A stretch of DNA of 33,996 nt. Origin: Acetomicrobium sp. UBA3949 (GTDB taxonomy: Bacteria > Synergistota > Synergistia > Synergistales > Acetomicrobiaceae). This document shows positions 24,127-33,787 of this stretch, piece by piece. Position 1 is the stretch's first letter. Every line of letters starts with the position of its first letter. The position numbers and the translations under genes were made by a program. The notes under the pieces were generated by a model. It made no database searches. It saw only the letters and a program-made list of their open reading frames with translations, and was not told the DNA's origin. The stretch covers positions 9,595-43,590 of the forward strand of contig DGDP01000070.1 of NCBI GenBank assembly GCA_002385485.1, written 5' to 3'.

Positions 24127-24907
24127 TTATATTATGAGGCTGGAAAGCATGACTATGCGATTTGGCGGCTTAACGGCCGTTAAAGACCTATCACTAAATG
24201 TGCCCAAAGGCTCAATTGTTGGTCTTATAGGACCTAACGGGGCGGGAAAGACTACAGTGTTTAACGTAATAACGGGATTTTACGAGCCCACGTCGGGAAA
24301 GGTCTTTTTCAAGGATAGGGACATCTCGGGGAAACAACCCCATGAAGTGTGTTCTCTCGGCATTGCGAGAACTTTTCAAAACATTAGGTTATTTGGAAAT
24401 GAGACGGTGCTGCAAAACGTGATGATAGCATGTAATGTTAAACTGCCGATAAGGTGGTGGGAACCTCCACTGCTGTTGCCCTCGGTTTTTAAGAAGGAGC
24501 GCACTATCAGGGATAAGGCCATGGATTTATTGTGCAAGGTTGGGCTTGAGGATTTGGCCGACGAAGCGGCAACCTCTCTTCCCTACGGTCAGCAGAGGCG
24601 ATTGGAGATAGCTCGCGCTCTTGCTACGGACCCAGAGCTGCTCCTTCTTGATGAACCGGCTGCCGGCATGAATCCTAGGGAGACGCATGCTTTGATGGAG
24701 TTCATCAAAAATATCAGAGATCTCTTCGGCTTGACCATCATGTTGATAGAACATGATATGCGCGTCGTTATGGGCATTTGTGAGCATATATGGGTTCTGG
24801 ACTACGGTGTTCTTATAGCGGAAGGCCCTCCCTCTTTCATCCAATCCGACAAAAGGGTCATTGAAGCTTACCTTGGAGAGGAGTATGCTCGTTATGTTAA
24901 CGGTTAA
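24119..24907 (+). CDS. livG: Branched-chain amino-acid ABC transporter ATP-binding protein LivG
   Basis: The 262-residue ATPase has Walker A GPNGAGKTT, the signature LPYGQQRRLEIARAL, Walker B LLLLDEPAAGMN and the switch histidine in LIEHDM. FGGLTAVKDLSL at the N-terminus and the RTFQNIRLF Q-loop are typical of LivG. ATG 24119 (MNDYIMRLES) follows AGGA at 5 nt and overlaps the livM end by 8 nt; an in-frame ATG at 24083 lies further inside livM and is not supported. It works as a heterodimer with LivF. Confidence 0.95.
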   Translation: MNDYIMRLESMTMRFGGLTAVKDLSLNVPKGSIVGLIGPNGAGKTTVFNVITGFYEPTSGKVFFKDRDISGKQPHEVCSLGIARTFQNIRLFGNETVLQNVMIACNVKLPIRWWEPPLLLPSVFKKERTIRDKAMDLLCKVGLEDLADEAATSLPYGQQRRLEIARALATDPELLLLDEPAAGMNPRETHALMEFIKNIRDLFGLTIMLIEHDMRVVMGICEHIWVLDYGVLIAEGPPSFIQSDKRVIEAYLGEEYARYVNG

Positions 24908-25598
24908 GGACCTTCACGTTTACTACGGAGGAATTCATGCCATAAAGGGCATTTCCATCGAGGTCCCGCAGGGAGTTATCGTTACCTTGATTGGAGCTAA
25001 CGGAGCTGGCAAAAGCAGCACTTTGAGATCTATAGCGGGATTGGTAAGGCAAAAGAACGGGATAATATCTTATAATGACGAGGATATCTCGAGATTATCT
25101 CCGGAAAAAATAGTGGAAAAGGGCATCGTTTTGGTTCCCGAGGGCAGAAAGATCTTTCCGAACCTGACCGTTATGGAAAATTTGATGCTGGGAGCTTACT
25201 TGAGAAAGGATGAAGAGGGAATAAAAAGGGATCTAGAGTGGGTATTTGAACTTTTCCCGAGGCTTAAGGAGAGGACTTGGCAAAAGGGAGGGACTCTGTT
25301 GGGAGGAGAACAACAGATGCTTGCCCTAGGCAGAGCGCTCATGGGCAATCCGCAGCTTGTCATGATGGATGAACCCTCCTTGGGACTTGCGCCCATCTTG
25401 GTGAAGGAAGTGTTTGATATAATAAAAGAGATAAATGCTCAGGGCAAGACCATACTTCTCGTCGAGCAAAACGCCTTTGCCGCGTTAAATATAGCTCATT
25501 ACGCATACGTCTTGGAAGTGGGCCAAATAGTTCTCCAAGGCCCGGGCGAGGAGTTGATAAAAAATCCACAAGTGAGGGAGGCATATTTAGGTGTCTGA
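24885..25598 (+). CDS. livF: Branched-chain amino-acid ABC transporter ATP-binding protein LivF
   Basis: The 237-residue ATPase has the LivF start LTVKDLHVYYGGIHAIKGIS, Walker A GANGAGKSS, the signature LLGGEQQMLALGRAL, Walker B LVMMDEPSLGLAP and LLVEQNAF. GAGAGGAG upstream supports ATG 24885 or 24894; the latter gives the more family-like start MLTVKDL. The gene begins within the last codons of livG (23-nt overlap), so the two ATPases are translationally coupled. It is followed at once by pgsA. Confidence 0.95.
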   Translation: MLVMLTVKDLHVYYGGIHAIKGISIEVPQGVIVTLIGANGAGKSSTLRSIAGLVRQKNGIISYNDEDISRLSPEKIVEKGIVLVPEGRKIFPNLTVMENLMLGAYLRKDEEGIKRDLEWVFELFPRLKERTWQKGGTLLGGEQQMLALGRALMGNPQLVMMDEPSLGLAPILVKEVFDIIKEINAQGKTILLVEQNAFAALNIAHYAYVLEVGQIVLQGPGEELIKNPQVREAYLGV

Positions 25599-25641
25599 AG
25601 GGCCTGTTCGTGGTGGCAACTTAAAGGGAGGCGTTACCAAG

Positions 25642-26163
25642 ATGGGCAGCATAAATCTTCCGAACGCGTTAAGTCTTTCGAGGGTCTTTTTGGTTCCCTT
25701 GATGCTGGTATTCTTAAGCCTGGAGATCAAGTACGGCGATATATTGGCCGGCGTGGTATTCATGGTGGCCGCTTTCACCGACATGGCCGATGGATATATC
25801 GCCAGAAAGCATGGCATGGTCACGAATTTGGGCAAGTTTATAGACCCTCTGGCGGATAAAATTTTGGTGATGGCGGCTTTAGTTGCCTTAGTGGAGCTTC
25901 AAAGACTGCCGGCATGGATAGTGGTGGTCATCCTGTCGAGGGAGTTTATAGTTACGGGATTAAGGATGGTCGCCGCGGCTGACGGCGAAGTCATTGCTGC
26001 TTCCAAAGGCGGCAAAGCCAAGACTGTGAGTCAGATCATAGCAATATTTATGATCATGTTCGGTTTGCCGGGCGGCATGATCATGATGTGGGTGGCAATG
26101 ATACTTACTATATGGTCGGGGATGGATTACTTAATTAAAGGCAGGGAATTTCTTTTTAAGTGA
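25642..26163 (+). CDS. pgsA: CDP-diacylglycerol-glycerol-3-phosphate 3-phosphatidyltransferase
   Basis: PgsA makes phosphatidylglycerol phosphate in the membrane. The roughly 173-residue protein has the CDP-alcohol phosphotransferase signature DG(x2)AR(x8)G(x3)D(x3)D, seen as DGYIARKHG...LGKFIDPLADK, and several membrane helices. The start MGSINLPNALSLSRVF matches family N-termini, and GGGAGG lies 10 nt upstream of ATG 25642; a GTG at 25591 overlapping livF is a possible alternative with an equally good ribosome site. It is read from the liv transcript, although its job is lipid synthesis. Confidence 0.9.
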   Translation: MGSINLPNALSLSRVFLVPLMLVFLSLEIKYGDILAGVVFMVAAFTDMADGYIARKHGMVTNLGKFIDPLADKILVMAALVALVELQRLPAWIVVVILSREFIVTGLRMVAAADGEVIAASKGGKAKTVSQIIAIFMIMFGLPGGMIMMWVAMILTIWSGMDYLIKGREFLFK

Positions 26164-26190
26164 TGCAAAAGTTAAGGAGGATATGTTTTG

Positions 26191-27411
26191 ATGAAAGACC
26201 TCTCTGATGTATTGGATTCCATGGAGGAGGATATGACTCGCCTCCTCTGTGATTTGGTGTCTATACCCGCCGTCTCTCCGGAGAGCGGAGGTAAAGGCGA
26301 GGCCGAGAAGGCAGCCTTTTTAAGCCAGTATATAAGGAAGATTGGACTGGGTTCTCCCGAACGTTTTGACGCGAGTGATCCCGATGCGGAGGGAGGATTG
26401 AGGCCAAATATAGTCGTCAGAATTCCAGGAACATCGAAAGAGCGCCTATGGATAGTTGCCCATATGGACGTAGTTCCCGAAGGAGACCGGTCTCTATGGG
26501 ATACCGATCCCTTTGTTCCCGTCGTTAAAGACGGCAAAGTCTACGGCAGAGGGGCCAATGACAATGGTCAGGAGATCGTCGCTTCCCTCTTTGCGGCATA
26601 TGTTCTAAAGAAATTGGGTTTAAAGCCTGCAAGAGAAGTGTGTCTCTGTTATGTGGCCGATGAGGAGTTGGGAAGTAAGCACGGCATTCAATACTTGCTC
26701 AAAAATGACCTCTTTTTGCCCGAGGATATGGTAGTTGTACCCGATGGGGGAACTGAACGTGGGGATTTCATAGAAATAGCCGAGAAGTCGATACTGTGGT
26801 TCGAGGTTAAGGTCCTGGGCAAACAAGTTCATGCAAGCAAACCCCATGAGGGATTGAACGCTTGCAGGATAGCCAATGAGCTGGCCGTGGAGTTGGATAG
26901 AGCTTTGCATTCTGCTTTCCCGGAACAGGATGACATTTTCGCCCCTCCAATTTCCACCTTTGAACCTACGAAAAGGGATGCAAACGTAGCTAACGTCAAT
27001 ACCGTGCCCGGAAGGGAAACTTTTGCCTTCGATTGCAGGATCTTGCCTGACACTTCTTTGGACGATGTCTTGAAGGTCATAGATGAGGTATGCAGGCGAA
27101 AATCCGGCGTAAGCGGAGCTGTAATAGAATATCGAATTCTCCAAAGAAACGATGCCGCCCCTCCGACGGATGCCGAAGCTCCCGTGGTGCGGCTGCTGAA
27201 AAGAGCCGTCAATGATGTCTTGGGGGTAGATCCTGTCGTCGGAGGAATTGGAGGCGGTACCTGCGCAGCCTTTTTCAGGTCTCAGGGTATTCCTGCAGCC
27301 GTATGGGCCCAGGAGGCCGATACGGCCCATATGCCAAACGAATATGCCGTAATAGAACACGTGGTAAACGAAGCGAAGGTCTTCGCTCATCTGATGCTCC
27401 AAGCTCTGTGA
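26191..27411 (+). CDS. M20 family metallopeptidase (ArgE/DapE-like)
   Basis: The 406-residue protein belongs to the two-metal M20/M28 hydrolases that cleave acyl or peptide bonds of small amino-acid derivatives. Metal and catalytic residues are visible: His91-Asp93 in AHMDVVPEG, Asp124 in GRGANDNGQ (usual GRGxxDxKG), Glu158-Glu159 in ADEELGS, and a late histidine in DTAHMPNEY. A dimerisation (lid) domain follows at about 185-290. Its place 27 nt after pgsA at the end of the liv unit suggests amino-acid or peptide salvage. The exact substrate (dipeptide, acetyl-ornithine, succinyl-DAP) cannot be decided. ATG 26191 has AAGGAGG 10 nt upstream; TTG 26188 directly before it is possible. Confidence 0.86.
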   Translation: MKDLSDVLDSMEEDMTRLLCDLVSIPAVSPESGGKGEAEKAAFLSQYIRKIGLGSPERFDASDPDAEGGLRPNIVVRIPGTSKERLWIVAHMDVVPEGDRSLWDTDPFVPVVKDGKVYGRGANDNGQEIVASLFAAYVLKKLGLKPAREVCLCYVADEELGSKHGIQYLLKNDLFLPEDMVVVPDGGTERGDFIEIAEKSILWFEVKVLGKQVHASKPHEGLNACRIANELAVELDRALHSAFPEQDDIFAPPISTFEPTKRDANVANVNTVPGRETFAFDCRILPDTSLDDVLKVIDEVCRRKSGVSGAVIEYRILQRNDAAPPTDAEAPVVRLLKRAVNDVLGVDPVVGGIGGGTCAAFFRSQGIPAAVWAQEADTAHMPNEYAVIEHVVNEAKVFAHLMLQAL

Positions 27412-27492
27412 TCGGTCCGTTGCCGGCCGCATATAAGCCGTATCTTGATGCAGGGGATTTTGCTGCTTAAGTCGAAAGGCGGATTCCCTTCT

Positions 27493-27523
27493 TTGCGTTT
27501 CCGGGTTATAAAAGTAGTATTAT
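27493..27523 (+). promoter_or_regulatory. Possible promoter of secA
   Basis: In the 148-nt gap before secA, TTGCGT (27493-27498) is followed by TAGTAT (27515-27520, 16-nt spacing, 4/6) or TATTAT (27518-27523, 19-nt spacing, 5/6). It lies about 40 nt before the secA ATG. I saw no clear terminator for the M20 gene in the same gap. Confidence 0.35.
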
Positions 27524-27559
27524 TCTGCGAATTTCAGGTTCTTTATGAGGTGAATAGGC

Positions 27560-30229
27560 ATGTTAAACGGTTTAAAAAAGATTTTGGGATTGGACGCCAA
27601 TGACAGGGCGTTGAAAAGATATTCCCAAACAGTAAATGAGATAAATGCTCTTGAAGAAGAAGTTGCTGTTATAAGCGACGATGACCTAGCGAGGGAAATT
27701 GCGGAGATGCGCCGAAGGGTTGTTGAGGAAGGGCAATCTCTCGACGAAGTGATGTGCCGAGTATTTGCAATAGTCAGAGAAGCTGCGAAGAGGACCTTAG
27801 GGATGAGGCATTTCGACGTGCAGGTTATGGGAGCGATTGCCTTGCACGAGGGAAAGATAGCTGAAATGAAAACGGGCGAAGGGAAAACGTTGGTCGCCAC
27901 AATGCCCGTCGTATTGAACGCTTTGAAGGGCAAGGGCGTTCATGTCGTGACGGTGAACGATTACTTGGCTAAACGTGATGCCGAGTGGATGGGCAAAGTA
28001 TATCGTTTCCTCGGGTTGTCTGTCGGGGTAATTTACCCCTTTATGAGCATTGAAGAAAGAAGAGAGGCCTACGAAGCGGACATCACTTACGGCACCAACA
28101 GCGAATTCGGCTTCGATTATTTGAGGGACAATATGGCAATTTTGCCCTCGCAGCTGGTGCAAAGAGGGCATCACTATGCAATAGTGGACGAGGTCGATTC
28201 CATTTTGATAGATGAGGCCAGAACGCCTCTCATAATATCAGGTCCATCAGAGGAATCTGTTGAACCCTACAAAGTTGCCGACAGGATAGCGAAGTCCTTG
28301 ACCGTTAACGAGGATTTCGAGATAGATGAAAAGGAAAAGAATGTGGCTTTGACTGAGGCGGGAATTAAACGATGCGAAAAAATTCTGGGCATCGAAGATA
28401 TATATGCCGAGGTGGAAACCTCGGAGTTGCTTCACAAGATTGTGCAGGCCCTTAAGGCCAGATATCTTTTTAAGCGCGACGTCCATTACGTTATAAAGGA
28501 CGGAGAAGTCGTGATCGTCGACGAGTTTACTGGGAGGTTGATGTACGGGCGGCGTTATTCCGATGGCCTGCATCAAGCAATCGAAGCCAAAGAGGGCGTC
28601 CGAATAGGAAGGGAAAATCAAACCCTTGCGACCATTACGCTGCAAAACTACTTCAGGATGTATGAAAAATTGGCCGGCATGACAGGGACCGCCGCCACTG
28701 AGGCCGAGGAGTTTAATGAGATTTATGGTCTGGAAGTCGTCGTAATTCCAACTCATAAGCCGATGATCCGTAGTGATTTCCCCGATATCATTTATAGGAG
28801 CAAACGGGAAAAATTCGCTGCTGTCGCTGATGAGATCAAAGAATGCTACGAAAGGCGTCAGCCTGTGTTGATCGGCACGACATCGATAGAGAATTCAGAA
28901 AAACTAAGCAAATTGCTTTCCGCGCGCCACGTCCCTCATCAGGTCTTGAATGCAAAATATCATGAAAAGGAAGCAAAGATCATTGCCCAAGCCGGCCGTG
29001 TGGGTGCCGTCACGGTTGCCACAAATATGGCCGGAAGGGGGACGGATATCCTCCTTGGCGGCAACCCCGAGTTTCTCGCTCTGGAAGAGGCGGAAAAGAG
29101 GGGCATAGATGTGGAAGGTGACAGGAAAGCCTATGAGGCCATATTAGAAGAATATAAAAATCTATGCGACGAGGAGCACAAAAAAGTTGTATCCTTGGGA
29201 GGACTGTACGTCATTGGTACCGAGCGGCACGAATCCAGAAGGATAGATAATCAGCTGAGAGGGCGAAGCGGCCGCCAGGGAGACCCGGGATCGTCGAGGT
29301 TTTATCTTTCCCTGGAGGATGATTTGCTTCGTCTCTTCGGATCGGACAGGATACAGGGCATAATGGAAAAGCTGGGCATGCAGGAAGGCGAGGCCATTGA
29401 TCACCCTCTTTTGAGCAGGGCCATAGAGTCGGCCCAGAAAAAGGTCGAACAATACCACTTCGACATCAGAAAACAGCTATTACAATATGATAGCGTTATG
29501 AATCAACAGAGAATAGCCATATACGACGAGAGAAAACGAATTCTCTTCGCCGACGATTTGATCGAACATACGTGGCAAATAATAACGGATACTTTAGATG
29601 AAATACTCGAGTCTTATTACCCGGAAGGACAGGAAGCGGATCAGAAGGGTGCCGTTTTAAAGATTAAAGCCGTTTTCAACGGGAGAGTTGCTGAATGCCT
29701 GACCAATGTGGACGATCGCTCCCTTTTGCCCGAGGCCAGGGAAAAGATGATTTCCCTTTTAAGGGATGAGTTTGAGGCCAAACTTGAGGAGCTTGGAAGG
29801 GAGACGGCCAATACGATATTTAAGATGATCCTGCTGCATGTTGTCGACTCTCACTGGAAAGAACATCTGCTGGCAATGGACGAGCTGAGACGCGGTATCG
29901 GGTTGCGTGCCTTAGGGCAAAAGGATCCGTTGTTAGAATATCAGTTCGAGTCATATAACTTATTTCAGCAGATGCTCGGCAGCATTCGCGAGGGTGTGGC
30001 CCGTTTGGCTCTAAAAGTTTCGGTGGCACGTGAGGGGAAGACTCCCCTGCCTCAAAATAGAAGAGAAATCAGGGATCTCGCTTTGGTCGGATCTGCCAGC
30101 GCGGCAGGCAGCGAAGGGCGTACCGAACCGACGCAAGGTCCAAGGCGAACCCAAAAGGTGGGGCGAAACGACCCTTGCCCTTGTGGTAGCGGAAAAAAGT
30201 ACAAATACTGTTGCGGAAGGAATGGATAG
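27560..30229 (+). CDS. secA: Preprotein translocase ATPase SecA
   Basis: SecA drives secretory proteins through SecYEG with ATP. The 889-residue protein has Walker A KTGEGKT (Lys109), Walker B VDEVDSILIDEARTPLIISG, TNSEFGFDYLRDN, GTTSIENSEKL, ATNMAGRGTDI and GLYVIGTERHESRRIDNQLRGR. It ends in the zinc-binding tail GRNDPCPCGSGKKYKYCC, which binds SecB or phospholipid and ribosomes. The ATG follows GAGGTGA at 8 nt. The size is standard. It serves exported proteins such as LivK and the large secreted protein that follows. Confidence 0.99.
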   Translation: MLNGLKKILGLDANDRALKRYSQTVNEINALEEEVAVISDDDLAREIAEMRRRVVEEGQSLDEVMCRVFAIVREAAKRTLGMRHFDVQVMGAIALHEGKIAEMKTGEGKTLVATMPVVLNALKGKGVHVVTVNDYLAKRDAEWMGKVYRFLGLSVGVIYPFMSIEERREAYEADITYGTNSEFGFDYLRDNMAILPSQLVQRGHHYAIVDEVDSILIDEARTPLIISGPSEESVEPYKVADRIAKSLTVNEDFEIDEKEKNVALTEAGIKRCEKILGIEDIYAEVETSELLHKIVQALKARYLFKRDVHYVIKDGEVVIVDEFTGRLMYGRRYSDGLHQAIEAKEGVRIGRENQTLATITLQNYFRMYEKLAGMTGTAATEAEEFNEIYGLEVVVIPTHKPMIRSDFPDIIYRSKREKFAAVADEIKECYERRQPVLIGTTSIENSEKLSKLLSARHVPHQVLNAKYHEKEAKIIAQAGRVGAVTVATNMAGRGTDILLGGNPEFLALEEAEKRGIDVEGDRKAYEAILEEYKNLCDEEHKKVVSLGGLYVIGTERHESRRIDNQLRGRSGRQGDPGSSRFYLSLEDDLLRLFGSDRIQGIMEKLGMQEGEAIDHPLLSRAIESAQKKVEQYHFDIRKQLLQYDSVMNQQRIAIYDERKRILFADDLIEHTWQIITDTLDEILESYYPEGQEADQKGAVLKIKAVFNGRVAECLTNVDDRSLLPEAREKMISLLRDEFEAKLEELGRETANTIFKMILLHVVDSHWKEHLLAMDELRRGIGLRALGQKDPLLEYQFESYNLFQQMLGSIREGVARLALKVSVAREGKTPLPQNRREIRDLALVGSASAAGSEGRTEPTQGPRRTQKVGRNDPCPCGSGKKYKYCCGRNG

Positions 30230-30232
30230 TTC

Positions 30233-32095
30233 ATGTTCTTTTCCATGAGGATCGAGAAAGCTTTTTTTATTAAAGCTGCAATTTTGCTGTCTATAATGCT
30301 TTTTTTCTTTACAGCTCCTGACGTGGCCCTTGCGGGAGACGAGGATAATTTGAAGCTTATTCGGGAATATGTCAAGCAGGTTCCTCCTCTGACCGCCTAT
30401 GGCAAAGATACCAAGGCAATGGTATGGCAGAGAAGCCACGAATATAAATTGCTTGCCGACGGAAGCATGCTGGTCCGGACAAAATGGCTCATATACTCTG
30501 AGTCCCCGCTATCGGAAAGCTGGAGCAATTGGAAGTTTCCCTTCGTCGGCGATGAAAGGGTAACGATCGATGAGGCCAAGATTTACGATCCCGTTAGCTT
30601 CGAACTCTATGCCACTTTGTCCCCGAAAAAGACAGAAAGTGGGGGCTTGTCCTGGTATGAGGTAAACGTTCCTCCTTTGGACATCCCAAACGTCCTGGTC
30701 ATTTCTTACCAAAAGGAGTACACCGGCAGATGGAACGTCGATGATGCAATACCCATAGGGCTTGATCTTCCGCAATGGAGGATCGAAATAGCGGTATCCC
30801 TTCCCCACGGCTCCAGCTTGACATGGATAACGCCTAAAGATAGGCAAGTTTCCCACAGACTTGTACAGGGAGTGGAAGACACGTATACCTGGGAATTTAT
30901 AAACCAATTCCCTGAGGGCATAAATGCACTGGAGGAAGGAAACGATAACTTTCTCGTCTTCAGTATGCGTAGCGGTTGGCTCAACGCTATTAAACCGCTT
31001 GAGGATTGGGTATCGGGCTTGAAGTCGATTGTTCCTGAAGCCGTTGGGAAATTTATTGGCAACAACAAACAGACCGCTGGCACGGAGATATTTAAATGGG
31101 CGGGAAGAGAAGATCTTTTGCTGCAGGATTTCAAATTGTCCGATGTAAGGAGGAGCCCTGAAGCTATCCCCAAGGAAGGCCCTTGGACATCATGGGAAAG
31201 GACAGTTCTTACAGCCCATTGGCTTTCCATGGCGGGGTGGGATGTGCGAATTAATTGGCTGCCCTTTGTCGTTCCCGACGATGACGTTCCCGGAACGCCG
31301 AAAATGATATCTCGTCCAATTCTGGAAGCGAGAACCCCCGGAAGTAGCACCTATAAGATTTACGATTTGGGATCTTCCGCGACAGGAAGTGTCTCGATAC
31401 CGGATTCTCTATGGGGAGAGACTCTTTGCTTCTACGATGGCAGTAGTGTGCAGTTGAAACAAATCGATCGCGGAAGGGTTGGCGATCATCGGTTGCGAGT
31501 AAAATGGAATCTGGAATTGACGGAATCGGGAGAGGCCAAAGGTACACTTGAATTAAACCTCAACGGAGGCTGGCCTTACGTCGTATTTGGTGGGCAGAAT
31601 CCCTTTTCAGACCTGTCGTCTTCCATGCGCATCTACCCGCCTCAAATCGTGGTGAGATGGGACGAGGGGGAGATATCTGAAAGACAGGGTGGCGTGAGGA
31701 TTGTGTATCCCGTGTCCGGTATACTGGGGATTCCCAGTGACAGTCAGATGCTTTTGAGGTTCCCGATGACGACTTTTAATTTTCTTGAAGATTTGGGCTC
31801 AATGGATGTAGGGTCGAGATTGAGGTTCCCGTTTTTGGTCGAAGGCATTGTAACGCTTAAGTTGCCCCAGGGCTTTGAGGCTTTCTCGACGCCTTCTTTG
31901 CAGTCTAAAAAAGATGGCAAAATTCAATGGGAGCAGAAAATCGACGAAAGAAGTCGTGGTAGAATTGTGGAGGCGAACTGGCGTTTATTGGTGAATGAAA
32001 CATCGATAAATGAAGAAACTTTTTTGACATTGCGTGCAGGCTTTAAAGCCTTACAACAGTGGAACAATTTGGCTATTCCTATCCGCAAGAAATGA
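30233..32095 (+). CDS. Large secreted protein resembling a degenerate DUF3857/transglutaminase protein
   Basis: The 620-residue protein starts with a signal peptide (hydrophobic segment around residues 12-30, likely cleaved after ALA). It has a beta-rich domain around 60-230 (DGSMLVRTKWLIYSE, VISYQKEYTG) like the DUF3857 domain that precedes transglutaminase folds. A middle segment (SWERTVLTAHWLSMAGWDVRINWLP, split here: SWERTVLTAHWL, AGWDVRINW) aligns by eye with the transglutaminase core, but the catalytic Cys position appears to be Trp. A beta-rich C-terminal part follows. I therefore think the enzyme activity is lost, which is inference. It starts 3 nt after secA; AAGGA lies about 11 nt before ATG 30233. 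The function is unknown; export to the cell envelope is well supported. Confidence 0.6.
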   Translation: MFFSMRIEKAFFIKAAILLSIMLFFFTAPDVALAGDEDNLKLIREYVKQVPPLTAYGKDTKAMVWQRSHEYKLLADGSMLVRTKWLIYSESPLSESWSNWKFPFVGDERVTIDEAKIYDPVSFELYATLSPKKTESGGLSWYEVNVPPLDIPNVLVISYQKEYTGRWNVDDAIPIGLDLPQWRIEIAVSLPHGSSLTWITPKDRQVSHRLVQGVEDTYTWEFINQFPEGINALEEGNDNFLVFSMRSGWLNAIKPLEDWVSGLKSIVPEAVGKFIGNNKQTAGTEIFKWAGREDLLLQDFKLSDVRRSPEAIPKEGPWTSWERTVLTAHWLSMAGWDVRINWLPFVVPDDDVPGTPKMISRPILEARTPGSSTYKIYDLGSSATGSVSIPDSLWGETLCFYDGSSVQLKQIDRGRVGDHRLRVKWNLELTESGEAKGTLELNLNGGWPYVVFGGQNPFSDLSSSMRIYPPQIVVRWDEGEISERQGGVRIVYPVSGILGIPSDSQMLLRFPMTTFNFLEDLGSMDVGSRLRFPFLVEGIVTLKLPQGFEAFSTPSLQSKKDGKIQWEQKIDERSRGRIVEANWRLLVNETSINEETFLTLRAGFKALQQWNNLAIPIRKK

Positions 32096-32110
32096 TGGAG
32101 GGTTGGTTTT

Positions 32111-33787
32111 ATGATTGACGTAGAATCCCACATTAAGGACCTTTTGAATGATGCCATAATTTCGGCTGCGAAAGACAAAAACCTAGTTTACCCTGAGGGC
32201 CTGGAGATAATCATAGAAAGGCCTCGTCGCGAAAATCAAGGCGATTATGCCACAAATGTAGCCATGCTAATGGCTCGTCACTGGGACATGAAGCCGAGGG
32301 ACATCGCTCAAGTAATCACATCTCATTTAAAGAAAAGCGAATACGTTGAAAAGGTCGAAGTAGCAGGACCGGGCTTCATAAATTTCTTTCTGTCGGACCT
32401 TTGGATGTCAGAACTTATCAGGGAAATAATCGCTAAAGGCGAAGATTACGGCAAAAGGGACTTTGGGAAGGGCAAGCGTGCTCAAGTCGAATTTGTCAGC
32501 GCAAATCCAACGGGACCTTTGCACATAGGCCACGGCCGCGGAGCTGCGGTGGGAGATGTTATGGCCAACATACTTTCCTTTGCGGGATGGTATGTGGAAA
32601 GGGAATATTATATTAACGATGCCGGTCTTCAAATGAAGTTGCTCGGAAGATCTGTTCAGGCCCGTTACTTTGAGTTGCTTGGGAGGTCGGAGGTTGCCCC
32701 CTTTCCCGAGGAGGGGTACAAAGGGGACTATATTTACGATATAGCTCAGGAGATCATAGACAGAGAGGGAGATAAATTTTTAGGCCTGTCCATCGAAGAG
32801 ACATTGGATTATTTTAAGGATTATGCCGTGAAGGTGATCTTAAATGGAATTAAGAAGGACCTGGAGGACTTTAGAGTGCTCTTCGACGTTTGGTTTTCCG
32901 AAAAAACGCTTCATGAACGGGGCTTAATTCGCGAAATGGTAGATTTTTTGACGAAACGGGGGCTTGCCTACGAAAAAGAGGGGGCCGTATGGTACAGATC
33001 GACTCAATTTGGCGATGAGAAGGATAGGGTGTTGATCAGATCAAACGGAGAACCTACGTATTTTGCTTCCGATGTTGCCTATCATAAGGATAAATTCGAC
33101 AGAGGATTCGATCTCGTCATCGACGTTTGGGGCGCAGACCACCACGGATATGTTCCGCGCATGAAAGCTGCAGTTCAGGCCCTGGGAAGATCGCCTGATG
33201 ACCTTCAAGTTTTATTAATACAATTCGTTAGTTTAATTAAACAGGGCAGGATGGTCTCCATGTCCACCAGAGCGGGGGAGTTCGTAACCCTCCGGGAGAT
33301 GATGGATGAAGTTGGAGTAGATGCGATGCGATATTTCTTCCTGATGAGAAAATGCGATTCTCATCTTGATTTCGATATAGATTTGGCGAAAAGCGCTTCG
33401 ACGGATAATCCCGTCTATTACGTCCAATACGCCAGTGCCAGGTTGTATAGCATATTTAAAGAGGCGTCCTCTAGAGGGATCAAGTTGCCTGCTCCGGAGA
33501 AGGTCGATATTACTTTATTGAAGACGGAGGAGGAAAAAGATCTAATTAAATGCCTTGGCAAATTCCCCGAGGAAGTTGCCAAGGCGGCAAAGGAGCTTTC
33601 GCCCCACTTAATCGTTTTTTACGCCTATGAATTGGCCAAAGCCTTTCATTCTTTTTATAACGCCCACAGGGTTTTGGGCGAGGAAAGGTCTTTGTCGGAT
33701 GCCAGGCTGGTTTTGGTGCGTGCAGTCCAGGTGGTGTTGCTGAATGTCTTGGGGTTGTTGAAAATTAACGCTCCGGAAGTGATGTAA
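32111..33787 (+). CDS. argS: Arginine-tRNA ligase
   Basis: ArgS charges tRNA-Arg. The 558-residue class I synthetase has the N-terminal Add-1 domain, the HIGH motif HIGH (138-141) in NPTGPLHIGHGRGAA, INDAGLQM, DVWGADHHGYVPRM and, in the KMSKS position, MVSMSTRAG (ArgRS often has a modified KMSKS). The C-terminal anticodon-binding domain ends with SDARLVLVRAVQVVLLNVLGLL. ATG 32111 follows GGAGGG at about 9 nt. It is 15 nt after the secreted-protein gene and directly adjoins the next gene. Confidence 0.97.
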   Translation: MIDVESHIKDLLNDAIISAAKDKNLVYPEGLEIIIERPRRENQGDYATNVAMLMARHWDMKPRDIAQVITSHLKKSEYVEKVEVAGPGFINFFLSDLWMSELIREIIAKGEDYGKRDFGKGKRAQVEFVSANPTGPLHIGHGRGAAVGDVMANILSFAGWYVEREYYINDAGLQMKLLGRSVQARYFELLGRSEVAPFPEEGYKGDYIYDIAQEIIDREGDKFLGLSIEETLDYFKDYAVKVILNGIKKDLEDFRVLFDVWFSEKTLHERGLIREMVDFLTKRGLAYEKEGAVWYRSTQFGDEKDRVLIRSNGEPTYFASDVAYHKDKFDRGFDLVIDVWGADHHGYVPRMKAAVQALGRSPDDLQVLLIQFVSLIKQGRMVSMSTRAGEFVTLREMMDEVGVDAMRYFFLMRKCDSHLDFDIDLAKSASTDNPVYYVQYASARLYSIFKEASSRGIKLPAPEKVDITLLKTEEEKDLIKCLGKFPEEVAKAAKELSPHLIVFYAYELAKAFHSFYNAHRVLGEERSLSDARLVLVRAVQVVLLNVLGLLKINAPEVM

